From an uncultured Opitutia bacterium (GTDB lineage Bacteria; Verrucomicrobiota; Verrucomicrobiia; Opitutales; Opitutaceae): a stretch of 64,000 nucleotides of DNA. Positions within the stretch are counted from its first letter, which is position 1; the number at the start of each line of letters is the position of its first letter. The position numbers were made by a program, and so were the translations under genes. Positions 47,070 through 54,306 of this stretch are shown piece after piece. Under the pieces are notes generated by a model. The model ran no database searches, had not been told where the DNA came from, and saw nothing but the letters and a program-made list of their open reading frames with translations. The stretch is from positions 32,198 to 96,197 of the forward strand of contig CAIRTK010000044.1 in NCBI GenBank assembly GCA_903881475.1. The letters are read 5' to 3'.

Positions 47070-48332
47070 CTACGGCGCCCGGAGCCCGAGCCGCCACAGG
47101 AATTCAATCCTCGCACTGCGGCGAAGGTAGCGGAGGAGCAGGGGGCTGGTTTCCAATTCCTCGATTGGGAAATGCCGGCCCTGGGCGCGTTCGCGCAGCA
47201 GCGTGATTTCCCTCTGCCCGGTGTCATGCATGGCGAAACTGGTCTTCTGGGTGGGATGCACGCGGAAGCAGGCGAGAAAGTAGGGCACCCGGACGATGCG
47301 CGCCCCGGCCGCCTGGAAGCGCAGCAGCAGGTCCCAATCGATGGCAAAGTGGAAGGAGGTATCCAGGCCGCCCACTTTATCCCAGAGCCGGCGCCGCCAG
47401 AACATCGTTTCCTGAGGCACGAAGTCGTTCAAACGCAGCACGGCGTCGTCGTGCGGGGGCAGGAACCAGCGCGCGATTTCCCGGGAGCCCTCGTCTACCA
47501 CGATGCGGTGACCGTAGAGCACATCCACCTCCGGGTGCCGCGCAAAATAGTCCGCCACGTAGGCGAGGGCGCCGGGTTGGTAGTAATCGTCGGAATTGAT
47601 CCAGGCCATGAGATCGTCCGGTCCGCCGGACGTCTTCGCCAATCCCCGGGCGATGGCATCGGCCTGCCCGGTATCGCGGATGCTCTCCCAGGCATGCAAC
47701 CGGGGCGCGTGCTGTCGGATCAGGTGCGCGCTGTCATCGGTCGAGCCCCCGTCCTGCACAACATACTGGCAATCGATCCCTGGCTGATCGAGCACGCTGC
47801 GCATGGTTTCATCCAGGAAGCGCGCCTGCTGGTAGGAAGGGGTGACGATGGCGAGCTGCGGTCGGCGGGATGCCGGCGCGGAAGCGGGAAATTTTTCAAA
47901 GCGCACGGGCCGGGGCGGATACGCCATGTGCGCCGGCATCTGGAAAAACATCAGCTCGGTCCAGGCCCCGCCGCCGAGCCAGAGTGGGATGATCTGCCGA
48001 GCCACCTCGACCGGGCGCTCCATCAATGAATACCATGCGCCGTCGGCCGACACGGCCTCGAGCGAAACCCGGACACGGCCGGAGGGCAGGGTGCCGCGAA
48101 GCTCAAAGCCGGTGTTGTCGTCCGGGGCCTCCGGCATCGCGCCCTTGACGTCCGGCCGGGGGAGCCCGACGACCCCGTCAATCGTGACCTTGCCGGCGCG
48201 GAGGCGGATGGCCCGGATGGGCCGGCCGTCCAGGTCGAAGGCCCATCCCCGGATGATCACGCACCGGGGCAGCTGTTTCCAGTCCTTGGGCTGATCGACA
48301 TAGAAACGGGGAGTCGGGGCGGAGGTATCCAC
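47070..48332 (-). CDS. GT2 glycosyltransferase with N-terminal GW domain
   Basis: A 420-aa protein. A GW domain at about residues 10-115 (IIRGWAFDLDGRPIRAI, GLPRPDVKGAMPE) is the clearest single copy in the cluster. The GT2 at about 159-400 has LAIVTPSYQQARFLDET, VQDGGSTDDS and AWINSDD, a WsaD/wcaA-like inverting transferase pattern. The start is a GTG at 48332; no ATG is available before the domain. First gene of the split GT2 / coiled-coil / GT4 set that mirrors the fused 1220-aa protein. Confidence 0.88.
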   Translation of the reverse strand: MDTSAPTPRFYVDQPKDWKQLPRCVIIRGWAFDLDGRPIRAIRLRAGKVTIDGVVGLPRPDVKGAMPEAPDDNTGFELRGTLPSGRVRVSLEAVSADGAWYSLMERPVEVARQIIPLWLGGGAWTELMFFQMPAHMAYPPRPVRFEKFPASAPASRRPQLAIVTPSYQQARFLDETMRSVLDQPGIDCQYVVQDGGSTDDSAHLIRQHAPRLHAWESIRDTGQADAIARGLAKTSGGPDDLMAWINSDDYYQPGALAYVADYFARHPEVDVLYGHRIVVDEGSREIARWFLPPHDDAVLRLNDFVPQETMFWRRRLWDKVGGLDTSFHFAIDWDLLLRFQAAGARIVRVPYFLACFRVHPTQKTSFAMHDTGQREITLLRERAQGRHFPIEELETSPLLLRYLRRSARIEFLWRLGLRAP

Positions 48333-48407
48333 AGGCGGCGCGATGCGGCCGAGACAAAGGCCGCGAATCCCGGAAGGGAAGATTTTACCGGCGCCCGCGC
48401 GGCGGGA

Positions 48408-49127
48408 CTAGAGCTTGAAGCCGGCGTCCGTGGAATCCTTCAGGAAGGTTTTCACGGTGTCGAGGGACAGGGCGTCGCCGGTCATCCCCAGCATCTTGGC
48501 CGCCTTGGCTATGATGTCGTGCGGGACCGTGATGATCCGGCAGCCGGCCTCCTCGGCCTGGAAAATATTGAGGACCTCGCGTGTGCTGGCCCAGAGCAGC
48601 TCGGCCTTGGGCTGGTCCTCAAGCAGCGGCCCGCAGGCGCGGATCATCGGCACCGGGTCGACGCCGGAGTCGGCGATGCGGCCGGCGAACACGGACACGA
48701 CGGACGGCACGGCGGGATTGAGGGCGGCCGCCACACCGGCGACCTGTTTCAGGGTGAAGAGCGCAGTGGCATTGAGCTTCACGCCCTCCTGGGCCAGGTC
48801 ACGGATGAGCGGGAGGGAGGATTCGCCGCGGGAGTTGGTGATCGGAATCTTGACGTAGACATTCGCCGCCCAGGACTTGATCTTGGCGGCCTGCCGGCGC
48901 ATCTCGGCGAACTCATCCGAGAACACCTCGAGGGAGATGGGCTTGGCCGTAACGGTCTGGAGAATGTCCTTGGCGAAGGCCTCGTAGTCCTTGATGCCGG
49001 CCTTCTTCATGAGGCTGGGGTTGGTGGTCAGGCCCTTGATGTAGGGCTTGGCATAGAGATCGAGGATGCCGGCCTTGTCGGCGCCATCGGCGTAAATCTG
49101 GATCGTGAGGTCGTTGAGGGATTTCAT
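48408..49127 (-). CDS. Transaldolase-like aldolase (TalC/FSA family)
   Basis: A 239-aa class I aldolase of the small transaldolase/fructose-6-phosphate aldolase family. It has KGLTTNPSLMKKAG, the Schiff-base Lys in VYVKIPIT, VSVFAGRIADSGVDP, and SLDTVKTFLKD at the C-terminus. In this position, beside GmhB, GmhA, HddC and HddA, its likely role is to make or supply sedoheptulose 7-phosphate for heptose synthesis. That role is inferred from context; the family also includes fructose-6-phosphate aldolases. ATG start; 12 bp before the phosphatase gene in coordinate terms, so co-transcribed. Confidence 0.85.
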   Translation of the reverse strand: MKSLNDLTIQIYADGADKAGILDLYAKPYIKGLTTNPSLMKKAGIKDYEAFAKDILQTVTAKPISLEVFSDEFAEMRRQAAKIKSWAANVYVKIPITNSRGESSLPLIRDLAQEGVKLNATALFTLKQVAGVAAALNPAVPSVVSVFAGRIADSGVDPVPMIRACGPLLEDQPKAELLWASTREVLNIFQAEEAGCRIITVPHDIIAKAAKMLGMTGDALSLDTVKTFLKDSTDAGFKL

Positions 49128-49139
49128 GTCGGAGTCGGT

Positions 49140-49736
49140 TCAGGTGGCGGGATTGAGCTTCCGCGCTTCCGGCTGGGCAAGGATAATTCGGGCGGCCTCG
49201 GGAAAGTTCTTCACGGTAAAATCAGGCCGGGTCTGCAGATCCTCCTCATAGCCGAAGTCAATGAACACGGTGCGCACGCCGGCCCGGTGACCGCAGTCGA
49301 TGTCGCGCCAGCGATCTCCAATCATCCAGGAACGGGAGAGATCGAGGCCGAGGTCACGGGCCGCATCGAGGAGCATGCCCGGCTCGGGCTTGCGGCGCGG
49401 GTCGGGCGGAGATTCGTCGCGGCCGGGCGCATAGCAGGCCTCGATCCGGGCGATCTCGGGCACGAGCCGGCGGAGTTGCTCATGCATGGCCTCGATGACA
49501 GCTTGCGACTGGAGACCCCGGCCGACGTCGGGCTGGTTGGTGGCGACGACGAGGACGTAGCCGGCGGCGTGCAGTGCCTGGCAGGCTTCGGGCACACCGG
49601 GAAAAAGCCGGAACTCGGCGACAGAGGCCGGGGCGTAGGGTTTGCCCTCGCGAATGACCTGGACGTTCAGGGTGCCGTCGCGGTCCACAAAAACGGCGGG
49701 CTGTTTTTGCGGGAGCAGGGAGAAGGGAGCAGGCAC
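49140..49736 (-). CDS. gmhB: HAD-superfamily heptose bisphosphate phosphatase-like
   Basis: A 198-aa HAD phosphatase. VFVDRDGTLN carries the nucleophilic and acid/base Asp pair, RRKPEPGML has the conserved Lys, and MIGDRWRDIDCG has the metal-binding Asp pair. This is the histidinol-phosphatase/GmhB subfamily, which removes the 7-phosphate of heptose 1,7-bisphosphate. Of the zinc-binding Cys/His cluster of E. coli GmhB only the first Cys (ACYAP) remains, and the CxC is replaced by DPR. The start is a GTG at 49736 inside a pyrimidine-rich repeat that also encodes the first residues (PAPFSLLP). Confidence 0.82.
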   Translation of the reverse strand: MPAPFSLLPQKQPAVFVDRDGTLNVQVIREGKPYAPASVAEFRLFPGVPEACQALHAAGYVLVVATNQPDVGRGLQSQAVIEAMHEQLRRLVPEIARIEACYAPGRDESPPDPRRKPEPGMLLDAARDLGLDLSRSWMIGDRWRDIDCGHRAGVRTVFIDFGYEEDLQTRPDFTVKNFPEAARIILAQPEARKLNPAT

Positions 49737-49762
49737 GGAGAGGAAGGGAAAGTGAGGGTGAA
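49710..49762. repeat. Polypurine tract 1 (GGGAGAAGGGAGC / GTGAGGGTGA type)
   Basis: Plus-strand purine-rich tract at and upstream of the heptose phosphatase start. It combines GGGAGCAGGGAGAAGGGAGC with GGAAGGGAAAGTGAGGGTGA. On the coding (minus) strand it is a pyrimidine tract that runs into the start codon. Similar tracts recur at six more places up to 63.3 kb. Confidence 0.7.
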
Positions 49763-49769
49763 CGTACTG

Positions 49770-50141
49770 CTACTCTTCGATTTGGGATCTGAGCTTCAGA
49801 ATGGTGGCGGTGAGGATGGCGATGATTTCGCCGCAGAGTGCGACACGTGGCGAGATCACTTCCGATGGGAGCCAATGCTTCAGGCGCTCATAGCGCCCGC
49901 TGGTTTCATGCGCGGAACCGCGGGCGATAATGAGGAAATGCGCGTAATCACGTTTCGATCCGCGTCCGTACCCTTCCTCGATATTGGACGCGATCGAGTC
50001 CGCACTGGCTATCTGCTGGGATACGAGACGTTGGCAGGAGGGCTCCCACCTGAGTGCGGTCAGATCCGTTACTACCAGATCAAATAACACCAAGGCCTTT
50101 TGGTGTGCTCCGTATTGGCGAAGCCTGGAAGGTTCGGTCAT
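49770..50141 (-). CDS. Four-helix bundle protein (S23/IVP family)
   Basis: A 123-aa all-alpha protein of the family first seen as 23S rRNA intervening-sequence proteins. The conserved core is present: QISSADS-like QIASADSIASNIEEGYGRGSK wording (residues about 43-63) and FLIIARGSAHET. Such proteins form small pentameric helical bundles of unknown function and often appear as single genes near LPS loci. ATG start with CCAAAA upstream. Probably co-transcribed with the heptose phosphatase gene but may be an accessory insertion. Confidence 0.88.
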   Translation of the reverse strand: MTEPSRLRQYGAHQKALVLFDLVVTDLTALRWEPSCQRLVSQQIASADSIASNIEEGYGRGSKRDYAHFLIIARGSAHETSGRYERLKHWLPSEVISPRVALCGEIIAILTATILKLRSQIEE

Positions 50142-50145
50142 TTTT

Positions 50146-50312
50146 GGAGTGAGAATGAAAGTGAGAGAGGAAAGTATGAGACCATCCTGTGCCCATGCAC
50201 CTCATCACTCAATCTCTCACTGGTTCTCCCTTAAAAACGCTACTGCTCTGCTCCTCTGAATCCACACTCCGCTCACACCCCTTTCACTATCACTGTCACT
50301 TTCCCTTCCGCG
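50146..50312. repeat. Intergenic region with purine and pyrimidine tracts
   Basis: The 174-bp gap between the methyltransferase-GT2 gene and the four-helix bundle gene has a purine arm (GAGTGAGAATGAAAGTGAGA, from about 50147) and a pyrimidine arm (CTTTCACTATCACTGTCACT, from 50281). They are roughly complementary, so the region could fold as a long imperfect hairpin. I see no ORF in it. Confidence 0.55.
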
Positions 50313-50315
50313 CTC

Positions 50316-51734
50316 TCAGACAAACTTCAGCTTGCGGGCGGCGAAGAGGACCATGCGGAGGAGCAGCCAGCCGTGGCTCCAGCGGTGGATGTTGGTCGTG
50401 CCGTAGGTTCGCTCGCGATAGCGGATGGGTACGTCGGCGATCTTGAGATTGAGCTTGGCCGCACCGAAGAGCAGGTCGAAGTCGCCGAAGGGATCGAAAT
50501 CGCCGAAGTAGGTCCGGTTGGCGGCGATCCTTTCGTAATGGGCGCGGGAGAGCACCTTCGTGCCGCAGAGGGTATCCTTCACGGGTTGGCCCAGCAGCCA
50601 CGTGAAAATGAGGCCAAAGGTTTTGTTCGCGCAGAGATTGAGGAATTGCATCGCCTCCTCGTCCATGGGGTACACCAGCCGGACGCCATTGGCGAACTCG
50701 GCGCGGCCACTGGCGATGACGTCATAGAATTTTCCGAGCTCTTCCGGTGGCATGGTGAGATCGGCATCGAGGATCATGAGCACGTCGCCGGTCGCGGCGG
50801 CGAAGCCCAGCCGCACGGCGTCGCCCTTGCCGCGACCGGTCTGCTGCATGATTTTTATATTCCGCCCGGGATGGTCCTGAGCAGCCTGCTGGATCCGGGC
50901 CCACGTGTCGTCGCGGGAGTGCCCTTCGACGAAGATCAGTTCGGTGCCCGCGCCCAGGTCGGCGGTGCGCTGCACGGCGACGGCGATGTTGCCCGCTTCG
51001 TTGCGGGCCGGAACTATGACCGAGACGGTCAGGGGCCGGGCCGGGCGGGGCCGCGCGGGCCGCGCGACGCAGAAGACCGTGAGGCAAAACCAGGTGAAGA
51101 CCGGAGCAAACCAGCGGTTGAAGAGCACTTCGAGGCCGAGGCATTTCACCGGGACGAGAATGCGGGGTTGGATTACGATCGGGCTCCAGTCGGCCAGCTG
51201 GAGGAGGTTGCGCACATCCGCCGTGCTCAGCCAGCTGCTTTGGGGCTGGCGGGCCTTGAAACCCAAGGTGCCGGCCAAGGATAGGATCGGCCTCCACAGG
51301 GACGAATAATAGTTGAGGATCAGCCGGGTGTTCTCATGCGAGACGCAGTGCATGCGCTCGAACAACCGCTGGACATCGGCGGCGAGGTTGAGCGTGTCGG
51401 AGACGATGATATAGTCGAACTGCCTCGGCAGTTCGAGAAACTCGCCCGCCTGCACGTAGAATTCCGCCCCGTGCACCCGTTGGCGCGCCGCGGCGATCTG
51501 GACGGCGGAAAGATCAATGCCTGTCTTGCGAACGGCGTGAAGACCGGCGAGCAGTTCGCCGGAACCGCAGCCGATTTCAAGGACTGACGCACTGGCGGGA
51601 ATCAACAGGTTGTAATAGTGCGCCAGCAGGCGGCGGTAATCGCGCGAGCTGCGGTTCGGTTCGGTGGGCGCGGTGTCATAGAACGCCCCGATTTTCTCCA
51701 GATGCTTGCGGGTGATGTCGGAGGCGGCTGGCAT
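50316..51734 (-). CDS. Methyltransferase-GT2 fusion protein
   Basis: A 472-aa two-domain protein. The N-terminal class I methyltransferase (about residues 1-210) has VLEIGCGSGELLAGL and DYIIVSDTLN. Then comes a hydrophobic stretch (FAPVFTWFCLTVFCVA). The C-terminal GT2 (about 240-472) has VSVIVPARNEAGNI, FVEGHSRDDTW and LMILDADLTMPPEEL, close to polyprenyl-phosphate glycosyltransferases (DPM1/GtrB). The likely product is a lipid-linked sugar. The role of the methyltransferase half is unclear. ATG start, 1 bp after the stop of the next methyltransferase gene. Confidence 0.88.
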   Translation of the reverse strand: MPAASDITRKHLEKIGAFYDTAPTEPNRSSRDYRRLLAHYYNLLIPASASVLEIGCGSGELLAGLHAVRKTGIDLSAVQIAAARQRVHGAEFYVQAGEFLELPRQFDYIIVSDTLNLAADVQRLFERMHCVSHENTRLILNYYSSLWRPILSLAGTLGFKARQPQSSWLSTADVRNLLQLADWSPIVIQPRILVPVKCLGLEVLFNRWFAPVFTWFCLTVFCVARPARPRPARPLTVSVIVPARNEAGNIAVAVQRTADLGAGTELIFVEGHSRDDTWARIQQAAQDHPGRNIKIMQQTGRGKGDAVRLGFAAATGDVLMILDADLTMPPEELGKFYDVIASGRAEFANGVRLVYPMDEEAMQFLNLCANKTFGLIFTWLLGQPVKDTLCGTKVLSRAHYERIAANRTYFGDFDPFGDFDLLFGAAKLNLKIADVPIRYRERTYGTTNIHRWSHGWLLLRMVLFAARKLKFV

Positions 51735-51735
51735 G

Positions 51736-52503
51736 TTAGTTAGACTCTTTTTGCAGGACGACGATCAGGCGGGCCGCAAATGCACGGGGAAACGGCGTGG
51801 CAAGCCAGTCAAACCCCCGCATCAGGCCGGCGAGGAACCTGCCGCCGAGCCGGGGGCCGGAAAAACCGCCCGAGGAGAGATAAGAGAACGAAGCAATCGG
51901 CCTGACTTCCGCCAGCCGCCAACCTACCAGCCGGTGGCGCGCCTCGCCCCACCAAAAATGGCGGGTCGCCGCACCTTGGAGCGCGTAATAATCCGCCTGG
52001 TCCGCGGAAAACCCCTCGGGTGCTTCCCACGCGATGGTGTCATGCAGTCCAACGGGTTCGTGATGGAAAAGATGGTAGACCAGCCGTCCGGTCCAGCTCA
52101 CGGCTGGCTCGAACAGGATGACTTTGCCGCCTGGGGCCAGCACCCGGTGAAATTCATGCAACGCGGTGCCCGGATAGCGTAGGTGATGCCAGACGTCGAA
52201 AAGAATCAGGTGCGAGACGCTCTCATCCGCAAAGCTGAGTTGATAGGCGTTTTCCCGTCGATCGAGCCAGGGATTGTCAAAGAGGTCGGTCGTGACGCAT
52301 TGGGGAATGACTTCCTTGACCGTGCCCATCCCTGAACCGAGTTCGACCAAGAGCCCGGGGACCTGAGGGTCAATCCGGGTTGCAATCTGACGATAGAATT
52401 TGCGATAGATTTCCTGCAACAACGGCTTCCGGAGCCAGGCTTCCCGGTTGCGCTGAATTTCAAGGTTATGCTGCCCGACCGGCAGCGTGACGGCCGTTTT
52501 CAT
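51736..52503 (-). CDS. Class I SAM-dependent methyltransferase
   Basis: A 255-aa methyltransferase with LLVELGSGMGTVKEV at motif I and SHLILFDVWHHLRYPGTAL in the post-I/II region. HRVLAPGGKVILFEPA follows as motif III. The C-terminal part is rich in aromatic residues and may bind a lipid or sugar acceptor. The track start at 52515 is a TTG; the in-frame ATG at 52503 (MKTAVTLPVG) is preferred. Its stop is 1 bp from the start of the methyltransferase-GT2 fusion, so the two are co-translated. The acceptor is unknown; a sugar methyl group in the glycan is likely. Confidence 0.85.
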   Translation of the reverse strand: MKTAVTLPVGQHNLEIQRNREAWLRKPLLQEIYRKFYRQIATRIDPQVPGLLVELGSGMGTVKEVIPQCVTTDLFDNPWLDRRENAYQLSFADESVSHLILFDVWHHLRYPGTALHEFHRVLAPGGKVILFEPAVSWTGRLVYHLFHHEPVGLHDTIAWEAPEGFSADQADYYALQGAATRHFWWGEARHRLVGWRLAEVRPIASFSYLSSGGFSGPRLGGRFLAGLMRGFDWLATPFPRAFAARLIVVLQKESN

Positions 52504-52697
52504 ATGGGGAGTCAAGCCTGTCTCCCGCTAGCGGCATTCAACGAAGCAGTCCTTATCATCGCGTGACTGAACGGATCGCGTCCAGGGATGTGAAGTCTAA
52601 TGTACGGCCGCCGACGTGGATGATCGGGAATCCTTCGAAGATTCATTCCCTGGGGATTGATGGGCGGGGATAATCGCGCCGCCCGGAGGTTGCCGGG

Positions 52698-53303
52698 CTA
52701 TCGCGGCGGGTTCACGGATTCCCACTTGGTCTGGTTCACCTTCAGGTCGGGATGGGAAACCCAGAGATGCCAGATCACGGCCTGGAAGGCCTCGCTGTGC
52801 GGAGTGATATTATTGGGGTTGACCGTGGGCACGATCACACAGGCGTCGGCGACCCTAGCGGTATAGCCCCCGTCTTTGCCGACAATCCCGATGATGCGGG
52901 CGCCGGCCTGCTTCGCGAGCTGCATGGCGGTCACGAGATTGGGTGAGATGTTTTTTTCCACGTTGCCACCGCCGACCGACAGGATGAGGAGGGCATCCCT
53001 GGTATTCAGGCGGGAGCCGCGCAGCCACTCGGCGAACACGCCGGCCCAGCCCTCATCGTTGGTGCGGGCGGTGAGTTCGGAGACGTTGTCCGTCGGGGCA
53101 TAGCACTCGAGCCCGGCGATCTTCCGGAAATCGTTCACGGCATGCGAGGCATTGGCCGCGCTGCCGCCGACCCCGAGAACAAACAGCCGACCGCCCCGGG
53201 TGCGCAAGCCCACGAGCTCCCGGACGCACTTCTCGCAATCGTCCGCGTTGAGCCGGGCGACAATTTCGGCGGTCTCCTTCAAGTGTTGGAGGGAGTAGGA
53301 CAT
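52698..53303 (-). CDS. gmhA: Sedoheptulose 7-phosphate isomerase (SIS domain)
   Basis: A 201-aa SIS-domain protein that converts sedoheptulose 7-phosphate to D-glycero-D-manno-heptose 7-phosphate, the first committed step of heptose synthesis. It has GVGGSAANASHAVNDFRK, DALLILSVGGGNVEKNISPN and ARIIGIVGKDGG, the GmhA pattern. Length matches the E. coli enzyme (about 190 aa). The track ORF is extended to 53588 by low-complexity sequence; the ATG at 53303 (MSYSLQHLKET) is the real start. A polypyrimidine tract on the coding strand lies immediately upstream. Confidence 0.93.
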   Translation of the reverse strand: MSYSLQHLKETAEIVARLNADDCEKCVRELVGLRTRGGRLFVLGVGGSAANASHAVNDFRKIAGLECYAPTDNVSELTARTNDEGWAGVFAEWLRGSRLNTRDALLILSVGGGNVEKNISPNLVTAMQLAKQAGARIIGIVGKDGGYTARVADACVIVPTVNPNNITPHSEAFQAVIWHLWVSHPDLKVNQTKWESVNPPR

Positions 53304-53400
53304 TGGGAGGGAAAGGGAGAGTGAAAGTGAAAGGGAGCACAGCGCGGGTGCCCTGCTGGGGAAGGGAGCAGGGAGTAGGGAGCAGGGAAAGGGAAAAGCA
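53304..53400. repeat. Polypurine tract 3 upstream of gmhA
   Basis: Purine-rich plus-strand sequence with two motif types: GGGAGAGTGAAAGTGAAAGG and GGAGCAGGGAGTAGGGAGCA. It fills most of the 122-bp gap between the gmhA start and the nucleotidyltransferase stop. On the coding strand it is a CT-rich leader running into the ATG. No ORF is seen. Confidence 0.7.
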
Positions 53401-53425
53401 ACGCGGCCTGAGGGGGGATCGGTGG

Positions 53426-54121
53426 TCAGGTTGAGTCCTTTGCCCGGAGCAGCTGATCCAATTCGTTGAGGCCGGCTGGGGAGCCGATTTCGTAGAACCG
53501 CTGCCTGATGTCGTAGCCGGCGAGCTGGTGGCGCGCGACCAAGGACTTTTGCACTTCGGCCAGATCGACGGCCGCATCCCTCGGGCAACCGTCGAAAGCC
53601 GCGGGGCGAAACAGGCCGAGACCGTAGTCGATGTGCTGCATCTGCGGCAGGGGCGTCCGCTTGTCGTAGGCCCGGATCGCGCCGTCCTCGAACCAGACAT
53701 TGCTTCGGTCGTAGCGGCCGCGGTTCTCGAACACGGTCATCAGCCCGGGTTGGCCGCAGTGCAGGAAGAACTCCCCGACCGCGCGATAATCGATGGGCAG
53801 GTAGCTGTCGCCGTAGAGCACGTAGAAAGCCTCGCCCAGTTTCGGCAGCGCGCGGATGAGCGCCCCGCCGGTGCCGAGCAGTTTGTCGCCGTCGAGGGAA
53901 TAGTCGATCCGCACGCCCCAGCGGGAGCCGTCCCCATAACGCTCGACGATCTGCTCACCGAGGTGACCCACGCATAGCACCACGCGCCTCAGGCCAGCCG
54001 CCTTGAGCAGGCGGAGCTGGTGGGCGAAAAACGGCTCGCCGGCCACCTCGACCAGAAGTTTCGGAATTTTTCCTGTGAGCGGCCGCAGCCGGGTGGCCAG
54101 GCCGCCGGCGAGAATTGCCAC
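53426..54121 (-). CDS. hddC: D-glycero-alpha-D-manno-heptose 1-phosphate guanylyltransferase-like
   Basis: A 231-aa sugar-phosphate nucleotidyltransferase. The signature LAGGLATRLRPL and KLLVEVAGEPFFAHQL are at the N-terminus, with YGDSYLPIDY as the metal-binding Asp region. In context with GmhA, HddA and GmhB it most probably makes GDP-D-glycero-alpha-D-manno-heptose. Family members using other hexose phosphates cannot be excluded by eye. The start is a GTG very close to the signature motif. In-frame upstream codons give SASDLP, so the true start may be a little further upstream at a rare codon. Confidence 0.85.
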   Translation of the reverse strand: MAILAGGLATRLRPLTGKIPKLLVEVAGEPFFAHQLRLLKAAGLRRVVLCVGHLGEQIVERYGDGSRWGVRIDYSLDGDKLLGTGGALIRALPKLGEAFYVLYGDSYLPIDYRAVGEFFLHCGQPGLMTVFENRGRYDRSNVWFEDGAIRAYDKRTPLPQMQHIDYGLGLFRPAAFDGCPRDAAVDLAEVQKSLVARHQLAGYDIRQRFYEIGSPAGLNELDQLLRAKDST

Positions 54122-54144
54122 GGGCAGATCTGAGGCGGATGTTT

Positions 54145-54300
54145 TCAGAAAGCGACGTAGATGAAAGGCTGCACCGGGAGCGAGAACCGGTAGAGCATGT
54201 AGTGGAACAGCACCCCGATGGCCAGCCCGAGCAGAAACCGGCCGAGGAGCCGGAGGGGGACGGGAAGATTGATCTTGGGCAGGAGTCGAAGGGGCGGCAT
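54145..54300 (-). CDS. 51-aa membrane microprotein with C-terminal FIYVAF, DltX-like acyl shuttle
   Basis: Not in the ORF track because it is only 51 codons; found by translating the gap. ATG at 54300, TGA at 54145. Sequence parts: an Arg/Lys-rich N-terminus (MPPLRLLPKINLP), one hydrophobic helix (FLLGLAIGVLFHYMLY) and a short tail ending exactly in QPFIYVAF. The positive-inside rule puts the C-terminus outside. Known family knowledge: DltX microproteins end in an FIYxxF hexapeptide whose Tyr is acylated by the MBOAT protein DltB and passed to DltD. Here the gene starts 6 bp after the SGNH gene, next to the MBOAT gene. Shuttle function is inferred. Confidence 0.8.
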   Translation of the reverse strand: MPPLRLLPKINLPVPLRLLGRFLLGLAIGVLFHYMLYRFSLPVQPFIYVAF

Positions 54301-54306
54301 GGCGGT

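Noticed and set aside
52504-52697. Gap between gmhA and the methyltransferase
   Set aside because: Searched for small ORFs and RNA-like hairpins; only weak possibilities were seen. Probably a promoter region, but no element can be supported.
53304-53588. N-terminal extension of gmhA in the track
   Set aside because: Encoded by a polypyrimidine repeat (SLSLSLSL) and far longer than any GmhA.
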